A DNA stretch of 6,058 nt from JAWXBG01 sp034439875 (GTDB lineage Bacteria; Bacteroidota; Bacteroidia; Flavobacteriales_D; Sanyastnellaceae), in NCBI GenBank assembly GCA_034439875.1, contig JAWXBG010000254.1, forward strand, positions 1 to 6,058. Direction: 5' to 3'. Within the stretch, counting starts at the first letter, position 1. Each line of letters begins with the position of its first letter. Made by a program: the position numbers and the translations under genes. Shown here in pieces: positions 1 to 5,962 of the stretch. The notes under the pieces were generated by a model, which saw nothing but the letters and a program-made list of their open reading frames with translations, searched no databases and was not told where the DNA came from.

Positions 1-181
1 ATGCGTAATGCGGGATAAACGGTATGAGCACATCATAGCGAATCCCAATGCGGATTCTGGGTTTAATTCGAAACAGAACATATACCACTTTCTGCATCAA
101 GGACACATTTCACGTGGAGTCAAAATACAGTCAATTTTGACACAAAAAATGCTATTTCATGTGCAACTGCGTGCAGTATCA
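1..181. other. Intergenic stretch without a convincing gene
   Basis: This stretch lies downstream of the ksgA stop codon. No open frame here has recognisable protein character. Two small structures are visible. GAATCC and GGATTC (40-45 and 52-57) form a perfect 6-base stem around a 6-base loop, and there is a longer dyad at 119-141. The octamer TAGCGAAT at 36-43 is identical to one unit of the repeat array at the other end of the window. The opening bases (GCGTAATGCGGGAT) also resemble that array, so a decayed copy of the same repeat family may start here. No clear terminator with a T-run follows ksgA. Confidence 0.5.
119..141. repeat. Inverted repeat, 8-base stem with 7-base loop
   Basis: GTCAAAAT at 119-126 is the exact reverse complement of ATTTTGAC at 134-141, separated by ACAGTCA. 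It lies 41-63 bases beyond the ksgA stop codon on the ksgA transcript strand. As RNA it would make an AU-rich hairpin that could mark the ksgA 3' end. No U-tract follows directly, so it is a poor intrinsic terminator. A DNA-binding site for a dimeric regulator is an equally possible reading. Confidence 0.4.
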
Positions 182-946
182 TTACAAAAAAGCTGTTGCC
201 AAGGCTACCCATTGATTTACTGATAACTGTTCAGGACGCTTGTCCATAAAAGGGAGATCGGCATGATACCCAGCCAAACCACGAATAGAATTGCGCAAGG
301 TTTTTCTGCGCTGATTAAAACCTGTCTTGACAAGTACCCTAAAGAATTTCTCGTCGCATGGCAACTCGGCAATGTTATTTCTCACTAAGCGAATTACACC
401 TGATTTTACTTTTGGAGGAGGAAGAAATTCATTTTCATCGACAGTAAACAGATATTCAACTGCATAGTAAGCTTGAATAAACACAGAAAGTATTCCTCTG
501 TCACGAGTTCCCGAATCGGAGGTAATGCGCTCAGCTACTTCCTTTTGAAACATTCCCACTACTTCCGGAACCAAGTCTTTATAATCGAGAACTTTGAAAA
601 GAATCTGAGAAGAAATATTGTAGGGAAAGTTACCGATCACCGCAACGGGCGTACTAAACAGCTCGTCTAATGGCATCTGCAAAAAATCGCTTTCATGTAC
701 ACGACCGTTCAACTCTGGATAATGTTTATTCAAAAAAGCTACAGATTCTCTATCGAGCTCCACCACCTCCAAGTCAACATCCTTTCTTTTGAGCAAATGT
801 TTGGTCAAAGCTCCCGTTCCAGGGCCTATTTCAAGGGTTTTACGCGGTTCCTTACTTACGCTGAGCGCGTCGCTTATCCGTTCACAAATTTCATCGTTGC
901 GTAAAAAATGTTGACCGAGGTGTTTTTTGGGTTTGACCATATTCAT
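182..946 (-). CDS. rsmA (ksgA): 16S rRNA (adenine1518-N6/adenine1519-N6)-dimethyltransferase
   Basis: This cytoplasmic enzyme transfers four methyl groups from S-adenosylmethionine to the two adjacent adenines in the 3'-terminal hairpin of 16S rRNA, late in small-subunit assembly. The 254-residue product is normal in length and has every family motif in order. These are the N-terminal KKHLGQHFL (7-15), the SAM-binding loop EIGPGTG (39-45), VELDRE with its acidic ribose-binding residue (62-67), the catalytic NFPYN (106-110), PPPKVKS (177-183 region) and FNQRRKTLRN (210-219). Two ATG codons are possible, at 946 and six bases further in at 940. Neither has a Shine-Dalgarno sequence, which is usual in Bacteroidota, so the longer form is kept. 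The gene is divergent from the outer-membrane protein gene, and the TTG box of that gene's promoter overlaps this start codon. No promoter of its own was recognised. Confidence 0.97.
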   Translation of the reverse strand: MNMVKPKKHLGQHFLRNDEICERISDALSVSKEPRKTLEIGPGTGALTKHLLKRKDVDLEVVELDRESVAFLNKHYPELNGRVHESDFLQMPLDELFSTPVAVIGNFPYNISSQILFKVLDYKDLVPEVVGMFQKEVAERITSDSGTRDRGILSVFIQAYYAVEYLFTVDENEFLPPPKVKSGVIRLVRNNIAELPCDEKFFRVLVKTGFNQRRKTLRNSIRGLAGYHADLPFMDKRPEQLSVNQWVALATAFL

Positions 947-976
947 TGATTTGGCGAAGGTAAGTGCCTACCTTTG
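946..976 (+). promoter_or_regulatory. Bacteroidota-type promoter (TTG-N20-TACCTTTG)
   Basis: TACCTTTG at 969-976 fits the Bacteroidota -7 consensus TAnnTTTG exactly. TTG at 946-948 lies 20 bases upstream, inside the spacing reported for flavobacterial promoters. Transcription would start near 980-985, giving a leader of only about 10-15 bases before the ATG at 995. The -7 box overlaps an in-frame TTG (974-976), which is therefore unlikely to be the start codon. The -33 element overlaps the ksgA start codon on the other strand, so expression of the two divergent genes may interfere. Confidence 0.6.
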
Positions 977-994
977 TGTTCAAGTCGATTTAGA

Positions 995-1714
995 ATGAAT
1001 TACTTTCTGAAGGCAACCTATAAAACAATCTTTCTCTTGGCCACACAGCTCTTGTGCGGCACATCTTGGTCTCAGGAATTTGCGCCAAGCAAGTGGAATG
1101 CCATCAAAGTTCAACCATTGAGCCTATTTGATCCGTTAAATCCCAGTATCCAGTTTGCATTTGAGCATTCCATTCTACCTTCATGGACAATACAATTGCA
1201 AGGAGGCCCCATTGTGCCGATAAATATGTGGTATGTGTGTTCCGACAATAGTTGTGTAGCTCCAAATCATCAGGGTTATAGACTTGGGTTTGAAGTTCGC
1301 AAATACCTTCAGGAAAAGTACTATTCTCCATGGCACGGACTATACGTAGCCGCCGAAGTATTCTATCTTGAAAATGAATATCAATATGAATCGTTATGGG
1401 CCAATGTGGTAAGTAGATTGGAAGAAGAAGGAGAATTGTTCTTAAACGAGAACCATCGCCGATTTGGTGTAGATAAAACAGCTCTTGGACTGAATGTAAA
1501 GCTAGGACATCAACTCGACACGAAGTTTCCTGTTGGATTAGAAATATACGCAGGATTGGGAATTAGAAAACAATCTGTCACACTCACAGAATACTCGCCA
1601 TTACTTTTCGAAAATCAAGAAGAAGTGTCCGACGAAATATTTCAATTAGACAAATCAGGTCATTACTACCGCCTGAATATACCGATTGGAATTAGCCTTA
1701 CAATCCAATTATAG
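995..1714 (+). CDS. Secreted, probable outer-membrane beta-barrel protein (DUF3575-like)
   Basis: The 239-residue product begins with a typical signal peptide. It has a lysine in the first residues (MNYFLK), a hydrophobic core about residues 11-21, and a likely signal peptidase I site after SWSQ (about residue 27). The mature part is rich in alternating polar and hydrophobic stretches with many aromatic residues, as in small beta-barrels. Examples are SIQFAFEH (51-58), SWTIQLQGG (63-71), YRLGFEVRKYL, GLYVAAEVFY, GLEIYAGLG and the final GISLTIQL. The stretch IKVQPLSLFDPLNPSIQFAFEH and the following YRLGFEVRKYL pattern recall DUF3575 proteins of Bacteroidota, which have no assigned function. 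I made this match from memory, so it is tentative. Two cysteines (82 and 87) could form a disulfide in a loop. The cysteine at 21 is preceded by LL, which does not fit a lipobox. ATG 995 is preferred over TTG 974. The 3' end overlaps the convergent deacetylase gene by 17 bases. Confidence 0.8.
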   Translation: MNYFLKATYKTIFLLATQLLCGTSWSQEFAPSKWNAIKVQPLSLFDPLNPSIQFAFEHSILPSWTIQLQGGPIVPINMWYVCSDNSCVAPNHQGYRLGFEVRKYLQEKYYSPWHGLYVAAEVFYLENEYQYESLWANVVSRLEEEGELFLNENHRRFGVDKTALGLNVKLGHQLDTKFPVGLEIYAGLGIRKQSVTLTEYSPLLFENQEEVSDEIFQLDKSGHYYRLNIPIGISLTIQL

Positions 1715-2327
1715 ACTCTTCTATACGTTCGAATTTCAAGCCTTTTCTGCTACAAGCATCGATGAATATAGGCAACATTTCCAGCATGACTTGAAACGAT
1801 TTTATGTTGTCATGAAGCACCACTATATCTCCTGATCTCACTTTTGAAACAGCAATTCGAGCGCACCTTTCCGAATCCATTTTTGGGTCGAAATCACCCG
1901 GCATTAAAGACCACATGATCACCTTGTATTGTCTAGACAAAACTGCCATTTGAGATCGTCTTATTTTGCCATAGGGCGGACGAAACCACTGACTTCTTAT
2001 GCGTTCTGAAGCTTTCTCCACATCGGCAAAATACAACTCATCTCTTGTCTTCCATCCATTGATATGTGAGTAGGAATGGTGGCCCAAAGTGTGTCCTTCC
2101 TGTGCAATTCTTTGTATCAACTCGGGATGTGCTTCAGCATTTTTTCCGAGACAAAAGAAGGTGGCTTTAATATTTCTTTTTAAAAGAAGGTCTAAAAGCT
2201 TATCCGTAACCCCTGGCGTAGGCCCATCATCAAAAGTCAAATAAACTGAATTTTGGTGAAATGGTATGTTCCAGACACCCTTAGGGAACATCCATCGCAG
2301 AAAAATGGGCGGTCTGTGGAAGTACAT
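1698..2327 (-). CDS. Polysaccharide deacetylase family protein (NodB domain, CE4)
   Basis: This is a member of carbohydrate esterase family 4, metal-dependent enzymes that remove acetyl groups from N-acetylglucosamine in peptidoglycan, chitin-like or other envelope polysaccharides. The substrate cannot be told from the sequence. The 209-residue protein is one NodB domain with the family motifs in order. These are TFDDGP (31-36, catalytic base and metal aspartates), H-SYS-H (84-88, metal histidines), RPPYG (116-120), MWSLMPGDFDP (138-148) and VVLHD (169-173, catalytic histidine). The active site therefore looks complete. The N-terminus (MYFHRPPIFLRWMFPKGVWNIP) matches the usual opening of Bacteroidota homologues and supports ATG 2327. 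It shows no clear cleavable signal peptide, so the location is uncertain. The gene is convergent with the outer-membrane protein gene (17-base 3' overlap) and divergent from leuS across 51 bases. Confidence 0.9.
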   Translation of the reverse strand: MYFHRPPIFLRWMFPKGVWNIPFHQNSVYLTFDDGPTPGVTDKLLDLLLKRNIKATFFCLGKNAEAHPELIQRIAQEGHTLGHHSYSHINGWKTRDELYFADVEKASERIRSQWFRPPYGKIRRSQMAVLSRQYKVIMWSLMPGDFDPKMDSERCARIAVSKVRSGDIVVLHDNIKSFQVMLEMLPIFIDACSRKGLKFERIEESIIGL

Positions 2328-2378
2328 TCGACAAAAATACGCTCCGTCCTATCTTCGCGGACTCATACAAAATGGACA

Positions 2379-5300
2379 ATGGAATACCAATTCAGGGAAA
2401 TAGAGGAAAAGTGGCAAGATGAGTGGCGCAAACGCAACACCTATGCCGTATCAGAGGACAAGTCGAAGAAAAAATTCTATGTTCTCGATATGTTTCCTTA
2501 TCCGAGCGGCGCAGGATTGCACGTTGGACATCCGCTTGGTTACATAGCAAGCGACATTTTTGCGCGCTATAAAAAGCATAGAGGCTTCAACGTGCTTCAC
2601 CCAATGGGCTACGACAGTTTTGGTTTACCTGCAGAGCAATATGCGATTCAAACTGGCCAGCACCCTGCCATCACCACTAAAAATAACATTGAACGATATA
2701 GAGAACAATTAGATAAGATTGGGTTTTGCTACGATTGGAGTCGTGAGGTTCGTACGAGCGATCCCGCATATTACAAATGGACTCAGTGGATATTCAGTGT
2801 GATCTTCAACTCATGGTATAACAAAGAGACCGACAAGGCAGAACACCTTGATAGGTTAATCGAGAAATTTGAAAATAACGGAACCTACAATGTAGAAGCT
2901 GCTCTAGAAGAGGGTTGGTATAAAGACTTATTAAACTCAAGCGACTTCCCTCTCTTCGGTAAAGATTTTTGTGGGGAATTCACCGCAACCGATTGGCAAA
3001 GTCTCAATAACGAACAACGCGAAAAGGTACTCATGCACTTCCGCATGGCTTACTTGGCGGATTCTATAGTAAATTGGTGTCCGGCACTGGGAACCGTTTT
3101 GGCTAATGATGAAGTAAAAGATGGAGTGAGCGAACGAGGCGGTCATCAGGTAGAACAGAAACTGATGCGACAATGGAGTATGCGCATTAGTGCTTATGCC
3201 GAGAGATTATTGCAGGGTTTAAATAAAATAGATTGGAGCGAAAGCATCAAGGAAGTTCAACGCAATTGGATAGGTAAAAGTGAAGGAGCCTCCGTGCGAT
3301 TTCAATTGAACGGACACGCCGAATACGTAGAAGTATTCACCACTCGTCCGGATACTATATTTGGTGTTTCATTTATGACACTCGCTCCGGAGCACGAACT
3401 TGTTTTGAAAATTACAAGTGCGGATAATAAAGAAGCCATCGAAAAATATATTGGCGCGGCAAAACTCAAAACTGAAAGAGATCGACAAAGTGATGTAAAA
3501 AATGTAAGCGGACAATTCACTGGAGCCTATGCTCTGCATCCATTCACCGGAGAAAAAATTCCTGTATGGATTGGCGAATATGTTTTGGCAGGATATGGTA
3601 CCGGCGCTGTAATGGCTGTTCCGGCGGGCGATCAGCGCGACTGGGACTTTGCTAAAAAATATGATCTGTCGATACCAAATATTTTCGACAATACCGACAT
3701 CAGCGAAAAAGCAGAAACGTCGAAAGAAGTAAAACTCTGCAATTCGCAGTTTTTAGATGGAATGATACACAGTGATGCAATGCCTCGGATCATTGCAGCG
3801 ATAGAGGAAGGAGACTTTGGAAAAGGCAAAGTGAATTATAGAATGCGCGACGCAGTATTCAGCCGTCAGCGATACTGGGGAGAACCATTTCCAATTTATT
3901 ATGAAGATGGTATTCCACATTTAATTGATACATCAAGTTTACCTGTGGTGCTTCCTGAAGTAGATAAGTATCTGCCAACAGAAGATGGCGAGCCGCCTTT
4001 GGCCCGAGCGAAAGGGTGGGTGTATGTGCCAAATTCAGCAAAAGATTCGAATAAATTGTCCAATGCCCAATCCCTCCCAAAAAAAAATGAAGATCCAAGA
4101 GTTGAGAGTAGAATAAATTCAAACCAAAAAGCGCCTCACCCCCTACCCCTCACCAAAGGAGATGCGGGTGACTCAAATAATGTCAGAACTACTGCCTCAC
4201 AATTCGGGGCAGATGACTATGCGTCACAATCAAACCTTATCTTCAAGACTACGGGCGACGAAACAAGGGCGGAGGATGATCTGGAGGATTCTCTTGAACA
4301 CAATAGTGAGCACTTTGCAACTTCCCTTGAAGAAGCCGGACATATTTGGAAAACCTCAAATCCAAAAAAACGGGAGTTCCTCAAGGCCCATGCGAGGAAC
4401 ATGCGCAAAGAACAAACTCAAGCAGAGAAATTGCTATGGGAGAAATTAAGGAACAAACAAATAGGATATCACTTCAGAAGGCAGTACCCAATTGGACCCC
4501 TCATTGTAGACTTTGTAAACTTTTCCCACAAAATAATAATTGAAGTGGATGTAAAAATCCATGAAACCGATCAGAACAGGGAATATGATATTTCTAGAGC
4601 TGACTATTTGTGGAATTTAGGCTTTAATGTTTTTCAATTTACAAATGAAGAAGTAATGGCGAACATCGAAGACGTAATTTCCAGACTTAGCAGGAAGTTT
4701 CCCCTCTCCTTAGAAGAGCGTTCAGGGGTGAGGCCACCAAAAATTGATGGATCGGCAAAAGACCTGGGGAATACAAACTTTCGCCACCTAGAATACAACA
4801 CCATGCCCGGTTGGGCTGGTTCCTCTTGGTACTTTTTAAGGTACATGGATGCCAACAACGCAAGTGAATTTGCATCCCGCGATAAGATAGACTATTGGGG
4901 ACAAGTTGATCTCTACATGGGCGGAGCAGAGCACGGCACCGGCCACTTACTCTATTCGCGTTTCTGGACCAAAATACTTTTCGATCACGGTCATATTGGG
5001 TTTGATGAGCCCTTTCAAAAGATGATTAATCAGGGGATGATACTCGGAAGAAGCAATCACGTATACCGAATAATTGGAACCAATAAGTTTGTTACTTCCG
5101 AGAAAAAAGATGAATACAAAACTCAGCAGCTTTATGTTGACATAAACATTGTTGACAATGATATTCTTGACACAAACGCATTTAAAAAGTGGTTGCCTGA
5201 ATATGAAAATGCGGAATTTATTTTGAATGACACAGGCGAATATACTTGCACATTTGCTATTGACAAAATGTCGAAACGTTGGTTCAATGTAGCGAACCCT

Positions 5301-5948
5301 GACGATTTGTGTGAAAAATTCGGAGCAGACACTTTGCGTTGTTACGAAATGTTTTTAGGTCCAGTCGAGCAAAGCAAACCATGGGATACTAAGGGAATAA
5401 ATGGAGTGCATAATTTCTTGCGCAAATTTTGGCGGTTGTATCACAATTCGAACAATGAAATTGAAATATCGAATGAGGTTGCGAGTAAAGCGGAACTAAA
5501 AACCCTTCACAAGACAATCAAAAAAATAACGGAAGATCTCGACCGCTTTTCTTGGAATACGTGTGTCAGCGGATTTATGATCTGTGTAAATGAACTTCAA
5601 GAACACAAGTGCAACAAACGCGCAGTTCTTGAACCCCTAGTCGTTTTGCTTTCGCCCTTTGCACCTCACATAGCAGAAGAAATTTGGGAAAAATTAGGTC
5701 ACAGCAAAAGTATTACTCAAGCCCAATGGCCTGCATTCGACAATGCGCATCTCACCGAAGATGAATTCTCTTATCCTGTTTCGTTCAACGGAAAAACGCG
5801 CTTTTTCATTTCACTTCCCGCCGATTTGAGTGCGAGTGAGGTAGAAAAAATAGTGTTACAAGACGAACAAACAAGTAAATACCTTGAAGGAAAAGCACCC
5901 AAAAAAGTAATTGTAGTTCCGAAGAGAATTGTGAATGTGGTGGTGTAA
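2379..5948 (+). CDS. leuS: Leucyl-tRNA synthetase with an in-frame DUF559 nuclease-domain insertion
   Basis: This cytoplasmic class I enzyme charges tRNA-Leu with leucine and hydrolyses mischarged tRNA. The product has 1189 residues, against about 920-960 expected for Bacteroidota. Motifs in order are HVGH (48-51), a lineage-typical extra segment (about 147-222), and the editing-domain threonine-rich TTRPDT (321-326). Next come GYGTGAVMAVPAGDQRD, with the conserved editing aspartates (418 and 421), then FSRQRYWGEPFP, PEVDKYLPTEDGEPPLARAKGW and LEYNTMPGWAGSSWYFLRYMD. KMSKR (963-967, in place of KMSKS), the anticodon-binding helices (SPFAPHIAEEIW) and a normal C-terminus (KAPKKVIVVPKRIVNVV) follow. 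Both halves are intact and in one frame. The excess, about residues 556-795, lies where LeuRS proteins carry the variable ZN1 module and contains a DUF559 domain. ATG 2379 fits the family N-terminus (MEYQFREIEEKWQ). The frame runs upstream to TTG 2253, but that part lies inside the divergent deacetylase gene. No Shine-Dalgarno or clear promoter was seen. Confidence 0.96.
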   Translation: MEYQFREIEEKWQDEWRKRNTYAVSEDKSKKKFYVLDMFPYPSGAGLHVGHPLGYIASDIFARYKKHRGFNVLHPMGYDSFGLPAEQYAIQTGQHPAITTKNNIERYREQLDKIGFCYDWSREVRTSDPAYYKWTQWIFSVIFNSWYNKETDKAEHLDRLIEKFENNGTYNVEAALEEGWYKDLLNSSDFPLFGKDFCGEFTATDWQSLNNEQREKVLMHFRMAYLADSIVNWCPALGTVLANDEVKDGVSERGGHQVEQKLMRQWSMRISAYAERLLQGLNKIDWSESIKEVQRNWIGKSEGASVRFQLNGHAEYVEVFTTRPDTIFGVSFMTLAPEHELVLKITSADNKEAIEKYIGAAKLKTERDRQSDVKNVSGQFTGAYALHPFTGEKIPVWIGEYVLAGYGTGAVMAVPAGDQRDWDFAKKYDLSIPNIFDNTDISEKAETSKEVKLCNSQFLDGMIHSDAMPRIIAAIEEGDFGKGKVNYRMRDAVFSRQRYWGEPFPIYYEDGIPHLIDTSSLPVVLPEVDKYLPTEDGEPPLARAKGWVYVPNSAKDSNKLSNAQSLPKKNEDPRVESRINSNQKAPHPLPLTKGDAGDSNNVRTTASQFGADDYASQSNLIFKTTGDETRAEDDLEDSLEHNSEHFATSLEEAGHIWKTSNPKKREFLKAHARNMRKEQTQAEKLLWEKLRNKQIGYHFRRQYPIGPLIVDFVNFSHKIIIEVDVKIHETDQNREYDISRADYLWNLGFNVFQFTNEEVMANIEDVISRLSRKFPLSLEERSGVRPPKIDGSAKDLGNTNFRHLEYNTMPGWAGSSWYFLRYMDANNASEFASRDKIDYWGQVDLYMGGAEHGTGHLLYSRFWTKILFDHGHIGFDEPFQKMINQGMILGRSNHVYRIIGTNKFVTSEKKDEYKTQQLYVDINIVDNDILDTNAFKKWLPEYENAEFILNDTGEYTCTFAIDKMSKRWFNVANPDDLCEKFGADTLRCYEMFLGPVEQSKPWDTKGINGVHNFLRKFWRLYHNSNNEIEISNEVASKAELKTLHKTIKKITEDLDRFSWNTCVSGFMICVNELQEHKCNKRAVLEPLVVLLSPFAPHIAEEIWEKLGHSKSITQAQWPAFDNAHLTEDEFSYPVSFNGKTRFFISLPADLSASEVEKIVLQDEQTSKYLEGKAPKKVIVVPKRIVNVVV
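4038..4045 (+). repeat. Left copy of an 8-base direct repeat flanking the leuS insertion
   Basis: GCAAAAGA here recurs at 4755-4762. The match widens to 10 of 12 bases (TCAGCAAAAGAT against TCGGCAAAAGAC). Both copies are in the same frame and encode S-A-K-D. It could be a target-site duplication, or chance similarity in an A-rich stretch. Confidence 0.4.
4133..4164 (+). repeat. Left inverted-repeat arm of the leuS insertion
   Basis: The arm starts with GCCTCACCCC and ends with AAGGAGATG. Aligned without gaps to the reverse complement of 4703-4734, I count 24 of 32 identical positions by eye, including the first ten. The arm can also partly pair with itself, with CACCC at 4137-4141 facing GGGTG at 4166-4170, as REP-type palindromes do. 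It encodes residues 585-596 of the LeuS product. Confidence 0.75.
4344..4700 (+). other. DUF559 domain (Vsr-like, PD-(D/E)XK nuclease superfamily) within LeuS
   Basis: Residues 656-774 of the LeuS product match a complete DUF559 domain. The domain opens with IWKTSNP (656-662), followed by the helix ARNMRKEQTQAEKLLWEKLRN (672-692) and GYHFRRQYPIGPLIVDFV (696-713). The strand IIIEVDVKIHE (719-729), a YDISRADYLWNLGFNVFQFTNEEV stretch ending at 759, and a last helix to RLSRKF complete it. By analogy with the superfamily, D711 and the E722-V-D724 pair are the likely metal ligands. The usual EVDG is EVDV here. An internal ATG (4401, residue 675) could in principle start a separate product, but it would cut into the first helix. 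Whether the domain has nuclease activity inside LeuRS is unknown. Confidence 0.88.
4703..4734 (-). repeat. Right inverted-repeat arm of the leuS insertion
   Basis: Read on the minus strand it begins GCCTCACCCC and continues into CTAAGGAGAGG, mirroring the left arm at 4133-4164. In the leuS frame the plus strand encodes the end of FPLSLEERSGVRP (774-786), directly after the last helix of the DUF559 domain. CCCCT at 4701-4705 can pair with AGGGG at 4724-4728, so the arm may fold by itself. Confidence 0.75.
4755..4762 (+). repeat. Right copy of the 8-base direct repeat
   Basis: This is the partner of 4038-4045, 717 bases (239 codons) downstream. It lies 20 bases outside the right inverted-repeat arm and shortly before the native LEYNTMPGWAG stretch. 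The left copy is 87 bases outside its arm, so the pair does not abut the arms symmetrically. Confidence 0.4.
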
Positions 5949-5962
5949 ACATAGAATGCAAA

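Larger units (their letters stand above)
4133..4734 (+). mobile_element. In-frame DUF559-bearing element bounded by inverted repeats, inside leuS
   Basis: This segment of about 600 bases is framed by imperfect inverted repeats and encodes a nuclease-family domain in the leuS frame without any stop codon. Read in frame, the left arm gives APHPLPLTKGDAGD and the right arm FPLSLEERSGVRPP. Peptides of this kind recur, in my experience, at the edges of DUF559 proteins in Bacteroidota, where they are translated GC-rich palindromic repeats. Between the left arm and the domain is an acidic linker (about residues 627-652, rich in D and E). The outer boundary is uncertain, because a direct repeat at 4038-4045 and 4755-4762 suggests the inserted block may be wider. 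The seen facts are the extra length, the arms and the domain. That the block moves as a unit is inference. Confidence 0.7.

Noticed and set aside
1..97. Minus-strand ORF open to the window edge from ATG at 97
   Set aside because: About 32 codons with no recognisable character; the translation runs through repeat-like DNA.
8..223. 71-codon plus-strand ORF at the left end
   Set aside because: It overlaps the end of ksgA antisense and its product resembles no family; composition looks random.
974..994. TTG start for the outer-membrane protein
   Set aside because: The codon lies inside the -7 promoter box, and the ATG at 995 begins a textbook signal peptide.
1055..1057. Lipoprotein cysteine (residue 21) in the outer-membrane protein
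   Set aside because: The preceding residues are QLL, which do not fit the lipobox that needs a small residue just before the cysteine. A signal peptidase I site after SWSQ is more likely.
2332..2339. TATTTTTG on the minus strand as the deacetylase promoter -7 box
   Set aside because: It fits TAnnTTTG, but would place the transcript start at or after the start codon. The nearest upstream TTTG is 28 bases away, too far.
2253..2378. 42-residue N-terminal extension of LeuS from TTG 2253
   Set aside because: It runs antisense through the deacetylase start region and has no LeuS similarity. The family N-terminus begins at ATG 2379.
2817..3044. Extra segment after the HVGH region of LeuS as a second foreign insertion
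   Set aside because: Bacteroidota LeuS proteins I recall carry a similar extra segment before the NWCPALGTVLANDEV stretch, so it appears native.
4162..4449. 95-codon plus-strand ORF inside the insertion in another frame
   Set aside because: It overlaps the leuS frame, which encodes the recognisable DUF559 domain. Its own translation has no family character.
4046..4762. The leuS insertion as an intein or self-splicing intron
   Set aside because: There is no Cys or Ser junction with an N-terminal splicing block, no His-Asn plus Cys/Ser/Thr at the right end, and no visible ribozyme core. The whole block is open in the leuS frame, so simple translation is the more economical reading.
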